This document shows, in pieces, positions 9,932 through 18,487 of a stretch of 64,000 bases of DNA (position 1 is the first letter of the stretch; every line of letters starts with the position of its first letter). The position numbers and the translations under genes were made by a program. The notes under the pieces were generated by a model that searched no databases, was not told where the DNA came from, and saw only the letters and a program-made list of their open reading frames with translations. The DNA lies in assembly GCA_028278025.1 (NCBI GenBank), contig JANQFE010000138.1, forward strand, positions 1 through 64,000, read 5' to 3'. The DNA comes from Thermodesulfobacteriota bacterium. GTDB taxonomy: Bacteria > Desulfobacterota > WTBG01 > CAIYCZ01 > CAIRTM01.

Positions 9932-11335
9932 CTAGTATTGCTTTTGGTCTTGCTGCAGAGATTCAAGCACCCGTTCCATTTTCATTTTGCGGGAACCTTT
10001 CAGTAGTATCGAATCTCCTGTATGCACTTTTTTTGCAAGACTTTTAGTAAGTGTCTTAATGTCTTTGCGTAAAATTATATTCTTACTGTTCATTCCTGCT
10101 GCCAGAGCACCTTCGCGGACATAGGCGGCAAAATCACCGGTGAGATATAGAAAATCAATATGCAGCCGGGCTACGGTCCGTCCGAGGGACCGATGAAAAT
10201 CTTTTGATCGGCTGCCAAGTTCCAGCATATCTCCCAGGACAGCTATCTTGCGTTTATCGGATGTGATTGATGCGAGGGCCTGCAGGGATGCCTGCATAGA
10301 GGTCGGGTTTGCATTGTAAGCATCGTTAATAATCCTTATACCGGTAATGTCAATTACTTCCATACGGCCCGGCACCCCGTTAAAAGATTCCAATCCCTTT
10401 ACTATATCTTCGATTTCAATACTAAGACTATCTGCTATGGCTGCGGCTGCCAGGGCATTGCTGAGCAGGTGTTTGCCCAGAAGCTTCAGGTGGACCGGTG
10501 ATTTTTTACCCCGCACGTTCAGATCGAAAGATGTACCGCAACAATTATAATTTCTAAAATTTGTGGCGTGAATATCACCGCCGGTCATGCCATAGGAGAG
10601 CACGTGAGCACGGGTATGCCCTCGCAGTGAGGCTACCCGCGCATCGTCGTTGTTGATTATGGCCACAGCACTGCTTTCAAGCGTTTCAAACAGCTCGGCT
10701 TTTGCAGCCTTGACTGCAGCAAGGGTATTGAGCTGCTGGAGATGTGATGGTCCGATATTTGTAATAAGTCCTATACAGGGTTTGCTGATCTGGGCTAACC
10801 TTTTAATCTCACCGGGTCCGCTCATACCCATTTCAAGGATGGCCACCCGGTGTGAGCTGTTCAGTTGAAACAGTGAAAGGGGCAGTCCTATGAGGTTATT
10901 ATAGTTGCCGGGATTTTTAATGCTGGAATGGGTTCGCCGGATGATGTTCCAGGCCATTTCTTTCGCAGTTGTCTTGCCGTTGCTGCCGGTTATCGCCACA
11001 ACCTGCGGATCGAACTTGCTTCTCCAGTACCGGGCGATATCACCCAGAGCCTGTAAAGGATCGTTAACGCTGATAAGGATTTTGTCCGGATACGTGCTTT
11101 TCAAAGAGGTCAACAGCTTGTGGTCTTTTTTAATCAGGGCTGCATAAGCACCGTGTTCGAATGCATTTCCTATAAACACATGGCCGTCATGCCGTGTTCC
11201 CCTGAGCGGAACAAACAGGCTGCCGGCCGTAGCCTGCCGGGAATCAATAGACACGTTACTTATTGTCCCCTGCTGTATTCCTGTCAGCAGCCAGCCCGTA
11301 GTAGTTTTGATAATTTCAGTGATGTGCAGTTCCAT
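9932..11335 (-). CDS. murF: UDP-MurNAc-tripeptide--D-Ala-D-Ala ligase MurF
   Basis: 467 residues. It adds the D-Ala-D-Ala made by Ddl to the UDP-MurNAc-tripeptide. It has the N-terminal MurF segment (SIDSRQATAGSLFVPLRG), the P-loop ITGSNGKTTAKEMAWNI near residues 113-130, the NPGNYNNLIGLPLSLF motif and INDAYNANPTSMQASL, which marks MurF. The gap of 92 nt to murE holds an AGTGAAC-type repeat block. The C-terminal tail is lysine and glutamine rich. Confidence 0.96.
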   Translation of the reverse strand: MELHITEIIKTTTGWLLTGIQQGTISNVSIDSRQATAGSLFVPLRGTRHDGHVFIGNAFEHGAYAALIKKDHKLLTSLKSTYPDKILISVNDPLQALGDIARYWRSKFDPQVVAITGSNGKTTAKEMAWNIIRRTHSSIKNPGNYNNLIGLPLSLFQLNSSHRVAILEMGMSGPGEIKRLAQISKPCIGLITNIGPSHLQQLNTLAAVKAAKAELFETLESSAVAIINNDDARVASLRGHTRAHVLSYGMTGGDIHATNFRNYNCCGTSFDLNVRGKKSPVHLKLLGKHLLSNALAAAAIADSLSIEIEDIVKGLESFNGVPGRMEVIDITGIRIINDAYNANPTSMQASLQALASITSDKRKIAVLGDMLELGSRSKDFHRSLGRTVARLHIDFLYLTGDFAAYVREGALAAGMNSKNIILRKDIKTLTKSLAKKVHTGDSILLKGSRKMKMERVLESLQQDQKQY

Positions 11336-11342
11336 AATGAAA

Positions 11343-11427
11343 TAGTTAACAGTAAACAGTTAATAGTGAACAGTAAATGGTGAGCAGTGAATTACAGTTT
11401 GCAATCCACTGCTCACTATTCACGAGC
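11343..11427. repeat. AGTGAAC-type degenerate repeat block with hairpin
   Basis: The murF-murE gap is made of degenerate 7-8 nt units such as AACAGTAAACAGTTAATAG and TGAACAGTAAATGG. It also holds a perfect 10-bp inverted repeat: GTGAGCAGTG at 11380-11389 and CACTGCTCAC at 11407-11416, with a 17-nt loop. The same word family appears in three other gaps of this window (18049, 23545 and 25836), so it is a dispersed intergenic repeat and not a local accident. Confidence 0.7.
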
Positions 11428-12936
11428 TTAAGTACTCATTTGCAAAGCGTACCGGGCTTCTTCCCGGTCATCAAAGTGAGTTTTTATAGCACCCACCTCC
11501 TGATAGGTTTCATGTCCTTTGCCGGCTATAAGCACAACAGTGTCTGGTTGAGCCATGTTTATGCCGCTCTGTATGGCGGCCTTTCTGTCTGAAACTATAA
11601 AATAGATTTTTTCTCTATAAGAAAGTTCCGCAGCGTGTTCAGCCTTGGTAAAGCCTTTTTCAATAACACCTTTTTCAATCTCAGCAATGATACGCTCGGG
11701 CTGCTCACTACGGGGGTTATCAGATGTAATGATCACCACTGCACTGTAGTGAGCTGCAATCCTGCCCATTACAGGACGTTTTGTCCGGTCACGGTCTCCG
11801 CCGCAGCCAAAGATAGTAATGATTCTTTCAGCGCCGGTTTTTTTCAGGGTCTTGAGCACATTTTCCAGGGCATCGCCTGTATGAGCATAATCTACAAAGA
11901 TGATAATGCCCTGCTGGTTATCGATACGTTCCATTCTGCCGGCCACTGCAGGCACCTTCTCAATACCGGCCTTGATTGCAGAGGCAGGTATTCCAAGTAC
12001 AGTTGCGGCTGCTGCGGCTGCCAGGATGTTATACAGGTTAAAGGTGCCGATAAGTGCTGAAGAGACCGTAAAATGATCCTTGGGTGTGATTATATCTGCA
12101 GTAATGCCCTGCAGGGAGAGGGTCGTATTTACAGTATGGATATCACCCTGCTCACAGCCAAAGCGTACGGTCCGGTAGTTGATTTTTTCTGCCAGCACAC
12201 TGCCCATAGGATCATCCTGGTTGATAACGGCTACCCTGTTTTTTTTTGATGATTGTGCCAGCAGTTCGGTAAAAAACCGCTCCTTGCTTTTGTAATATGT
12301 ATCCATGCTGCTGTGGTAATCGAGGTGCTCAGGACTGAGGTTTGTAAATATCCCCACATCAAAATGGGTGTCTTCAACTCTTCTCTGGTCCAGTCCGTGT
12401 GATGATACTTCCATAACAGCATAATGTATGCCGGCAGCGACCATTTCACGAAACATGTGCTGGATTGTGAGCTGGTCGGGCGTGGTGCGTTCAGCCTGCC
12501 GATGCAGTTTTTGAAACCGATATGCAATGGTGGTTAACAGTCCGACCGGATAGCCGGCTTCTTTTAAAATCGACTCCATAAGGAACGCGGTGGTTGTTTT
12601 ACCGTTTGTGCCGGTAATGCCTATAAGGGTGAGCGCCAAGGAAGGATTTCCAAAAAACTCGGCAGCAAGCACGGCAAGGGCTACACGGCTGTCAGGCACT
12701 ACGATATTGACTGCATCGACTTTACGAAAAGGCTTTTGGGTTACAAATGCCCTGGCGCCGGACTGATAGGCTGTTTCAAGGTAAGCATGCCCGTCAGCCT
12801 TCAGCCCGGGGATCGCAACAAAAAGGGTTCCCGGACCGGCGTTATGGGAATGCATTACGATTGAGGATATGTCCATATGTGTTTCTCCCCGCACGTGCTT
12901 TTCCTGCAATGCGGATATCAGACTGCTGAGTTTCAT
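11428..12936 (-). CDS. murE: UDP-MurNAc-L-Ala-D-Glu--meso-diaminopimelate ligase MurE
   Basis: 502 residues. It adds the third amino acid of the stem peptide. The Mur ligase P-loop GTNGKTTT is at residues 109-116, and VMEVSSHGLDQRRV is a MurE signature. The DNPR motif at 406-409 (TSDNPRSEQPE) is the known determinant for meso-diaminopimelate as substrate, which points to Gram-negative type peptidoglycan. The start codon overlaps the ftsI stop by 4 nt (ATGA), so the two are translationally coupled. Confidence 0.97.
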   Translation of the reverse strand: MKLSSLISALQEKHVRGETHMDISSIVMHSHNAGPGTLFVAIPGLKADGHAYLETAYQSGARAFVTQKPFRKVDAVNIVVPDSRVALAVLAAEFFGNPSLALTLIGITGTNGKTTTAFLMESILKEAGYPVGLLTTIAYRFQKLHRQAERTTPDQLTIQHMFREMVAAGIHYAVMEVSSHGLDQRRVEDTHFDVGIFTNLSPEHLDYHSSMDTYYKSKERFFTELLAQSSKKNRVAVINQDDPMGSVLAEKINYRTVRFGCEQGDIHTVNTTLSLQGITADIITPKDHFTVSSALIGTFNLYNILAAAAAATVLGIPASAIKAGIEKVPAVAGRMERIDNQQGIIIFVDYAHTGDALENVLKTLKKTGAERIITIFGCGGDRDRTKRPVMGRIAAHYSAVVIITSDNPRSEQPERIIAEIEKGVIEKGFTKAEHAAELSYREKIYFIVSDRKAAIQSGINMAQPDTVVLIAGKGHETYQEVGAIKTHFDDREEARYALQMST

Positions 12937-14702
12937 CCCGCCTTTCTGTCTGCCGGTGGTCGACTGTGTGCTTCACGCCACTCGCGAGAGGTTTGTTCTA
13001 TGGGGTTGTCCGGGGCAACATGCAGATAGTTCAGAGTACCATAGACTATTCTGCTGAATACCGGGGCCGCAAGCTCGCCGCCATGGGTCATTGTTTTGGG
13101 TTCATCGATGATTACCAGCACCGTTATCTGCGGATTGCCCGCAGGGGCAAAGCCTGCAAACGATGCAATTGTACTGCTGCGTGAATAGCCTTTTTGAGCA
13201 TTTTCCAGTTTTTGCGTTGTGCCGGTTTTGCCTGCTATGCTGAAACCGACTACTGAAGCCTTTGTACCTGTCCCGCCTTCACCGACAACACCTTGCAGCA
13301 TTTTGTTTAACAGGCGGGCCGTCTTTTGTGAAATGACCCGGCGTCTGACAAACGGCTTATATTCCTGCACGGCCATGCCTTTGTAGTCGGTTATTTTTTT
13401 TACCAGGGTAGGACGCATCAGCAAACCGCCGTTAGCAATGGCGGCATATGCGGTTGTAAGTTGCAGCGGAGTAACGGAAATACCCTGGCCGAAGGAGATG
13501 GCGCTCAACGTATGATTCGAACATTGATAGGGCAGGGGTACGAAACCGATTGCCTCTGTTGGAAACTGAATGCCTGTTTCTTCTCCGAAACCAAACTTTC
13601 TGATATACTGAAAGAAAAGCTGTCTGCCCAGATGATGACTTATTTTGCTTGCGCCGATATTGCTCGAAACTTTTAAGATTTTGGAAACATCGAGCCAGCC
13701 GTGCGGATGTACATCATGTATAATTTTGCCGTCAATACGGTATGCACCGTTTTCACAGAAAAAAATGTCTTGTGTCTTTACCAGCCCTTCTTCCAGGGCA
13801 GAAGCCATCAGAAAAGTTTTAAAGGTGGAGCCGGGCTCATACATGTCGGTAAAGGCCCTGTTCCTCCAAATGTCCGGTGAGCTGTGACGAAACCGGTTAG
13901 GATTAAACAGGGGTGCAACAGCCAGTGCCAACAGCTCGCCTGTCCAAGGGTCCATTACTACGGCAATACCGCCTTTTGCCTGGGACAGTGATAGGGCTGT
14001 TTGAAGCTCCTTTTCGGCTATGTATTGAATATTTTTATCGATTGTCAGTATAATATCATGGCCCTGGATATAACCGCTCGGCTGTATGCCCTCAATAAAA
14101 AGATGCCGGCCCAGCGCATCCCTGTCCACAAGCATAGTGCACTGTTTGCCTTTCAGGATGGTTTCGTATTCGCGCTCGAGACCCTCAAGACCCTGGGTGT
14201 CAACCCCGGTGAATCCCAGGACCTGTCCGGCGAGGTTTTTGTTGGGATAGAACCGCTTGGTTTCGGGAACAAATTCAAGCCCCCTGATTTTAAGGGATTT
14301 TATTTTTTCGGACTGATGCGGTGAAAGCTTGCGCCGGATCCATACAAATTTTTTCTTGGCAGTTAGGGGTTGCTGTAGTTTTGTGTGCACTGTTCCCAGA
14401 ATAGGGGCAAGTTGTTTTGCAACGGTGCGGGCATTATTGATGAGTCCGGGGCGTGCGGCCAGAGATTCCATCTGGATGCTTACTGCCAGTTCTGTTGCAT
14501 TGCGATCATAGATTGTCCCCCGGCGGGGGGCCAGCTTGAGTATGGTTTTATGCTGGGTTTCAATTCTTTTTCGTATTTCGTTTGGTGTGAGTATTTGTAG
14601 AAAATAAACGCGGACAGCTATGATGAAGAAAATAATGGTGAAGAAAAAACTTATGAGACGGATATTTTTCCTTAGTTCTGACTGTGATTTTAATTTTACC
14701 AT
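12933..14702 (-). CDS. ftsI: Septal peptidoglycan transpeptidase FtsI (PBP3)
   Basis: 589 residues, a class B penicillin-binding protein that crosslinks septal peptidoglycan with FtsW. One membrane anchor lies at about residues 14-36, followed by the pedestal domain (RRGTIYDRNATELAVS). The transpeptidase motifs are STFK at 292-295 (catalytic Ser292), SSN at 346-348 and KTGT at 492-495. No PASTA repeats follow, so this is the division enzyme and not a sporulation paralogue. The start overlaps the end of ftsL and the stop overlaps the murE start. Confidence 0.96.
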   Translation of the reverse strand: MVKLKSQSELRKNIRLISFFFTIIFFIIAVRVYFLQILTPNEIRKRIETQHKTILKLAPRRGTIYDRNATELAVSIQMESLAARPGLINNARTVAKQLAPILGTVHTKLQQPLTAKKKFVWIRRKLSPHQSEKIKSLKIRGLEFVPETKRFYPNKNLAGQVLGFTGVDTQGLEGLEREYETILKGKQCTMLVDRDALGRHLFIEGIQPSGYIQGHDIILTIDKNIQYIAEKELQTALSLSQAKGGIAVVMDPWTGELLALAVAPLFNPNRFRHSSPDIWRNRAFTDMYEPGSTFKTFLMASALEEGLVKTQDIFFCENGAYRIDGKIIHDVHPHGWLDVSKILKVSSNIGASKISHHLGRQLFFQYIRKFGFGEETGIQFPTEAIGFVPLPYQCSNHTLSAISFGQGISVTPLQLTTAYAAIANGGLLMRPTLVKKITDYKGMAVQEYKPFVRRRVISQKTARLLNKMLQGVVGEGGTGTKASVVGFSIAGKTGTTQKLENAQKGYSRSSTIASFAGFAPAGNPQITVLVIIDEPKTMTHGGELAAPVFSRIVYGTLNYLHVAPDNPIEQTSREWREAHSRPPADRKAG

Positions 14703-15052
14703 TGTAGTACCACCATTTGGTTGTTGTCCGGGATAACCATTCCCAGGTCTTTTTTTGCTATTTCTTCTATGCGGGACGGGTCACGCAGGGATGCCCGTTC
14801 AATCTTCAGCTGCCTGTTTTCCTGAAGCATCTGCTCATGGACTGCATGGGCGCTGGAGATCTGGTAACCGATTTCCAGAATGTAGAGCCGCACCCAGAGA
14901 AACATAAAAAAGCACAGCATCAGCAGGAGTCCCATACATACTATCCACAAAGAGATTTTCCTGGCCGAGGCAGTTGTGGATCTGATATGCTGGCGTGCCA
15001 AAAAATTTGTGTGGATAAATCGCCCTGCAGCCGTACCGATGTTACTCATCAC
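14696..15052 (-). CDS. ftsL: Cell division protein FtsL
   Basis: About 118 residues with the FtsL layout: a short basic cytoplasmic part, one membrane segment near residues 33-55 (KISLWIVCMGLLLMLCFFMF) and a periplasmic coiled-coil stretch (HEQMLQENRQLKIERASL) ending in a conserved-looking DPSRIEEIAKKDLGM. FtsL pairs with FtsB and FtsQ to activate FtsWI. The reading frame begins with GTG at 15052 and ATG at 15049; an AAAGGA lies 7 nt before the GTG. Identity rests on position between rsmH and ftsI plus the topology. Confidence 0.9.
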   Translation of the reverse strand: MMSNIGTAAGRFIHTNFLARQHIRSTTASARKISLWIVCMGLLLMLCFFMFLWVRLYILEIGYQISSAHAVHEQMLQENRQLKIERASLRDPSRIEEIAKKDLGMVIPDNNQMVVLQW

Positions 15053-15054
15053 CG

Positions 15055-15990
15055 TTATATCCTTTCTGCTGCGCGCAGCTTAGCGCTGCGTGCCCGGGGG
15101 TTATGCTGAATTTCAGCTTCTGTCGGCACTACCGGTTTACCGGTAATGATCTTCAGAGCCTTTTTTGCATTACAGGTGCACACAGGTGCCGCCGGGGGAC
15201 AGTTGCACCCCTTGGCCCATTTTTTAAAGGTGTTTTTTACGATCCGGTCTTCAAGTGAATGAAATGAAATCACGCACAGCCTGCTGCCGGGCATAACAAT
15301 ATCAATGGCCTGCTCCAGGCCCTGCTCCAGAGCCTCTAATTCGTTGTTAACGGCAATGCGCAGGGCCTGAAAGACTCTGGTTGCGGGATGTATTGTGCGG
15401 CTGTGATGCCTGGCGGGGATTGCCTGCAGGACAATATCGGCCAGTTGGGTAGTTGACTCGACCGGTTTGTGCTGCTGCCGGTCTTTAATGGTTTTTGCTA
15501 TCCTTTTGGCCCAGCGTTCCTCGCCATAGGTGCGGAATATGGTTTCCAGTTCAAGGGCCGAGGACTGGTTGAGTACGTCTTGGGCTTTCAGGGGAATTCG
15601 CCTGTCCATTCTCATATCAAGAGGTCCCTTTTTGTTAAAGCTGAACCCCCGTGAGGGCTCTATAAGTTGCGGTGTTGACGCGCCCAGATCAAAAAGGATA
15701 CCGTGTATTGTTCGAATTCCGATCGTTTTCAGGGCGGCCTTTAGGTATCTGAAATTACTATGCAGCAGCACTGTTGTATCAGTATAACGCTTAAGGCATT
15801 TCCGGGTACGCTCAACAGCCTCATTATCACAATCAAGGCCCACCAGCAGCTGTATGTCCGCATGATGCTGCAAGAGATTCAGGGCATGACCGCCGCTCCC
15901 GATAGTTGCGTCAACATAAATGCCCCCCTCCTTGCAACAGAGTAACTCTAACACCTCGTTGTAGAGAACAGGTATGTGTTGCCCGCTCAT
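15055..15990 (-). CDS. rsmH: 16S rRNA (cytosine1402-N4)-methyltransferase RsmH
   Basis: 311 residues from the ATG at 15990, 10 nt after the mraZ stop; the frame extends to a TTG at 16011 that overlaps mraZ. It methylates C1402 in the 16S rRNA P site. Motifs are the N-terminal HIPVLYNEVLELL, the SAM-binding VDATIGSGGHALNLL, FDLGASTPQL, HPATRVFQALRIAVNNELEAL and the C-terminal VISFHSLEDRIVKNTFK. All are typical of MraW/RsmH. It also carries a CNCPPAAPVCTC cysteine cluster seen in many members. Confidence 0.97.
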   Translation of the reverse strand: MSGQHIPVLYNEVLELLCCKEGGIYVDATIGSGGHALNLLQHHADIQLLVGLDCDNEAVERTRKCLKRYTDTTVLLHSNFRYLKAALKTIGIRTIHGILFDLGASTPQLIEPSRGFSFNKKGPLDMRMDRRIPLKAQDVLNQSSALELETIFRTYGEERWAKRIAKTIKDRQQHKPVESTTQLADIVLQAIPARHHSRTIHPATRVFQALRIAVNNELEALEQGLEQAIDIVMPGSRLCVISFHSLEDRIVKNTFKKWAKGCNCPPAAPVCTCNAKKALKIITGKPVVPTEAEIQHNPRARSAKLRAAERI

Positions 15991-16000
15991 ACCGGCTGCC

Positions 16001-16447
16001 CTACAATTCAAGTTCGTCTATAACATTACTGACTTCCTGGCTGCTTGCAAAATCCTGCCCCTGCTTGATGTTTTCATAGAAACCCTGCCGGTTCCAGATT
16101 TCAAAATGATTTTGATGACCTGCCACCACAATGTCACGTTCAAGGCGGGCATAGGCTTTCAGGTTGGGGGGTATCAGGATTCTGCCCTGCTTGTCCATGG
16201 CGCATTCGGTTGCCGCAGAAAGGATGAAGCGTTTGAAGCTACGCATCTTAACGTTGCCGGAAGGCAGCTTGCTAATTTTTTCTTCAAATTTATCCCATTC
16301 TTCGATAGGATATGCTAAAAGACAGGAATCGAAATTAGTAAGCACGAGGGTAGTACTGTTTTTTGAAACAAGTATTTCACGAAATCTGGCCGGCAGGATC
16401 ACACGGCCCTTGGTATCAATTATCTGTTCGGTGCTACCCCTGAACAT
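16001..16447 (-). CDS. mraZ: Transcriptional regulator MraZ
   Basis: 148 residues with two AbrB-like SpoVT halves: FRGSTEQIIDTKGRVILPARF at the start and ATECAMDKQGRILIPPNL near residues 75-95. Each has the DxxGR motif. MraZ binds repeats in front of its own gene and controls the dcw operon. It is the first gene of the cluster. The ATG has a GGGGGTAAC ribosome binding site. Matching operator repeats and a promoter lie directly upstream (16476-16528). Confidence 0.96.
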   Translation of the reverse strand: MFRGSTEQIIDTKGRVILPARFREILVSKNSTTLVLTNFDSCLLAYPIEEWDKFEEKISKLPSGNVKMRSFKRFILSAATECAMDKQGRILIPPNLKAYARLERDIVVAGHQNHFEIWNRQGFYENIKQGQDFASSQEVSNVIDELEL

Positions 16448-16475
16448 GTTACCCCCTAAAATGGGTTTTTGTTTA

Positions 16476-16502
16476 CCACTTTAAACCACTTTACTCCACT
16501 TT
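16476..16502 (-). promoter_or_regulatory. Probable MraZ operator: three direct repeats, 10-nt period
   Basis: On the minus strand AAAGTGG occurs three times at exact 10-nt spacing (CCACTTT on the plus strand at 16476-16482, 16486-16492 and 16496-16502). MraZ is known in other bacteria to bind three or four TGGG-containing direct repeats with a 10-nt period in front of mraZ. The first repeat here touches the -10 box, so binding should block or alter transcription start. The core GTGG differs slightly from the TGGG of E. coli. Confidence 0.85.
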
Positions 16503-16528
16503 ATAGTATGTTGTATCGGCATTGTCAA
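16500..16528 (-). promoter_or_regulatory. Sigma70-type promoter of the dcw operon
   Basis: TTGACA (complement of 16523-16528), a 17-nt spacer, then TATAAA (complement of 16500-16505). The -35 is a perfect match and the -10 matches five of six bases. It lies 53 nt before the mraZ ATG and overlaps the MraZ repeats, the arrangement expected for autoregulation. Confidence 0.85.
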
Positions 16529-16855
16529 GACGAAAATTAAAGTTTTTTCAATGAGTTTTAAGATTTAGGCGGGTAAATCAAAAATACTATATATAGATAT
16601 ATTTATTATATATAATACTATATATTGTGGTTTATGTGGTTAAATATTGTCTAAAATACTTCTTATTAATAAAAATGATAAAAAAATTTTTTTTATTTTT
16701 TATCATTTTCGGTGTCTTTTGTTTGAATTGGAGGTACGTTACATGTTAAAGGAAGCCATGTTATAGAGATGAAGAATAATTACATATAATAGTTATTTTA
16801 TATTATATTTTTTATTATTATGAATAAAAATAATATAATTTATCTGGGAGGCTAT
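16529..16855. other. AT-rich divergent intergenic region with a long A/T hairpin
   Basis: The gap between the divergently transcribed mraZ and the exported protein gene at 16856 is very AT rich, with TATATA tracts at about 16588-16625. A perfect 14-bp inverted repeat joins 16672-16685 (AAAATGATAAAAAA) and 16696-16709 with a 10-nt loop. A TATAAT at 16785-16790 could be the -10 of the plus-strand gene but has no good -35. The hairpin could be a DNA structure or a protein site; nothing more can be read from it. Confidence 0.5.
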
Positions 16856-18010
16856 ATGAATATTTTTGTTAGAAGAATCAGTTTGCTTTTACTGTTTTTG
16901 GCCTTTTACCGGCTGCATGGTGTGGATGTATGCCGGGCAGACAACCAGACCAAGGCATTTACTCTGCAGGTTATGTACGGCACTGAAAGAAAAGTTTCCT
17001 ACAAATTCATGAAAAAGCTCATAGAAAAGGGTTATCCTGCTTATGTGCATGAAAACCCGGGAGAAGACGGGCAGACCTATTACCGTGTCCGAATCGGCAG
17101 ATTTATGTCAGATCAGGAAGCCCAGCCGTATGTTCGTGCCTTGCAAGAGGATAATATAGAGTACTGGGTCGCACCTGCGCGCGTAAAGCCCGGCAGGCTG
17201 TCAGCACCGCAGCAGGGCAGCACAACACAGGACAGCATACCCGCAGAGGCGGTTGTTTTGCAATACACTGATGCATCAACCGGTGCGGGTAATGAAACAG
17301 AACAGACAGTGTCCTCAGCGGATAGCGGTAATGAAGACAGCAGTAAACCGGGCCTGACAGGTTCAGACGCAGCGCGCAGTGAAGTGTATGCCGGGGATCT
17401 CCAAACTGCAGAAAAAGATGCATCTACAGAGGACCAGGGCACAGGAACTGATACTGAGGCCGTGACCGCGGGTGAGACTGACCGGGAAGATGTAGCCTGG
17501 CCGCAAACAGTATCAAAAATTTATAAATATTATGACTCCAATGGTACTCTCCAGGTTACAAATTCATTTAAAAACATACCGCAACACTATCAAGGGGCTA
17601 TACGCGAAGTTATTATGTTTCCGGTCAGGTTTTCGTCGTGTAATGAGGCAACCCTGTTGCTTCAGGTGGAAGCAGACGACCAGACAAAAAACATAATGCT
17701 TGCCGATATCAAACATCCCGGGGAAATCCCGCCTGCTCAGGCTATTGCCGAACTGCACTCTGTGCTGCGGGAAGTTCCCTTACGACTTACCTATGACCCA
17801 TCTGTGATCGGGTCGGACGGTGTTATTCACGGTCGTTTGTATTACCGCACGGGAACATCTGTGGGCCTAGAGATGATTAAAAAAGGCATTGCCCTGGGTA
17901 ATCCCGATGGTCTGCTGCCTTTCAAGCGGACGCTTTATATGGATGCTGAAAATCAGGCCAAAAAAGAAAAACGGGGAGTATGGGCACTACAAAACGTAAT
18001 TGGTGATTAG
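16856..18010 (+). CDS. Exported SPOR / DUF4124 / nuclease-fold protein
   Basis: 384 residues from the ATG at 16856, chosen because GGGAGG lies 5 nt before it; an earlier in-frame ATG at 16820 has no ribosome binding site. Residues 1-27 look like a signal peptide. A SPOR-like segment follows (FTLQVMYGTERKVSYKFMKK, YRVRIGRFMSDQEAQPYV), which in known proteins binds peptidoglycan. A low-complexity Ser/Thr/Asp/Glu linker covers roughly residues 120-220. Next comes a DUF4124-like stretch (KIYKYYDSNGTLQVTNSF) and a C-terminal staphylococcal-nuclease fold region ending GLEMIKKGIALGNPDG and NQAKKEKRGVWAL. I do not see the catalytic Arg/Asp/Glu set clearly, so nuclease activity is uncertain. Confidence 0.75.
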   Translation: MNIFVRRISLLLLFLAFYRLHGVDVCRADNQTKAFTLQVMYGTERKVSYKFMKKLIEKGYPAYVHENPGEDGQTYYRVRIGRFMSDQEAQPYVRALQEDNIEYWVAPARVKPGRLSAPQQGSTTQDSIPAEAVVLQYTDASTGAGNETEQTVSSADSGNEDSSKPGLTGSDAARSEVYAGDLQTAEKDASTEDQGTGTDTEAVTAGETDREDVAWPQTVSKIYKYYDSNGTLQVTNSFKNIPQHYQGAIREVIMFPVRFSSCNEATLLLQVEADDQTKNIMLADIKHPGEIPPAQAIAELHSVLREVPLRLTYDPSVIGSDGVIHGRLYYRTGTSVGLEMIKKGIALGNPDGLLPFKRTLYMDAENQAKKEKRGVWALQNVIGD

Positions 18011-18048
18011 TGATTGGACACTAATATAAAAAAAATGGTATGTAGCTT

Positions 18049-18105
18049 GTTAAACAGTGAACAGTAAACGGTGTACAGTGCTGAGTAACAGTGCTGAGAA
18101 AACTG
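18049..18105. repeat. AGTGAAC-type degenerate repeat block
   Basis: The stretch holds TTAAACAGTGAACAGTAAAC, then GTGTACAGTGCTGAG and a near copy AACAGTGCTGAG. It is the same degenerate 7-8 nt word family as at 11343-11427 and 23545-23703. It lies between two plus-strand genes and has no coding potential. Confidence 0.65.
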
Positions 18106-18176
18106 GATGCAGCTTAAAGAAAGTACGCTTAACGCTTTACACTTAACGTCTATCTAACAATTATTGGGGTAATAAC

Positions 18177-18395
18177 ATGGACAACATAGCAGCTTTAAAG
18201 AAAAAAGCGCGGTTTTGTCTTAATTGTCCGATTTGCTCACGCGCCCGTGAAAAACAGCGTGGACTGGCCTATGTTTTAACAAAATACGTAGACAGTAAAA
18301 TCTGCCCTAACTGTAAGGCTTTTGAAAAACTGACCGGGCTGCGTGCCTATGAGCCGTTGACCGAGGATGCCCGCAATAAAATTTTAGATGCCTAA
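18177..18395 (+). CDS. Small four-cysteine (zinc-ribbon-like) protein
   Basis: 72 residues, with a GGGGT ribosome binding site before the ATG. It has two cysteine pairs, CLNCPIC near residues 18-24 and CPNC near 41-44, with basic segments between them (SRAREKQRGLAYVLTKYV). Two CxxC motifs 20 residues apart suggest a small metal-binding zinc ribbon. I do not recognise the family. It lies 92 nt before the TPR protein gene on the same strand and may be co-transcribed with it. Confidence 0.65.
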   Translation: MDNIAALKKKARFCLNCPICSRAREKQRGLAYVLTKYVDSKICPNCKAFEKLTGLRAYEPLTEDARNKILDA

Positions 18396-18487
18396 AAAAT
18401 TACAGTATCAGAACTGATGAGCGCTGCGTTGCAAGGCTGCACGGTTTTATCAGCAACTCCTGTAGTGTAGTAGCCGGTGAGGAACAT

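Noticed and set aside
11343..11427. CRISPR array
   Set aside because: The repeated units are 7-8 nt and degenerate, with no regular 20-40 nt repeat and spacer pattern, and no cas genes are present.
16585..16710. Replication origin in the AT-rich gap
   Set aside because: There are TATATA tracts and a hairpin but no DnaA boxes (TTATCCACA) that I can see and no dnaA or dnaN nearby.
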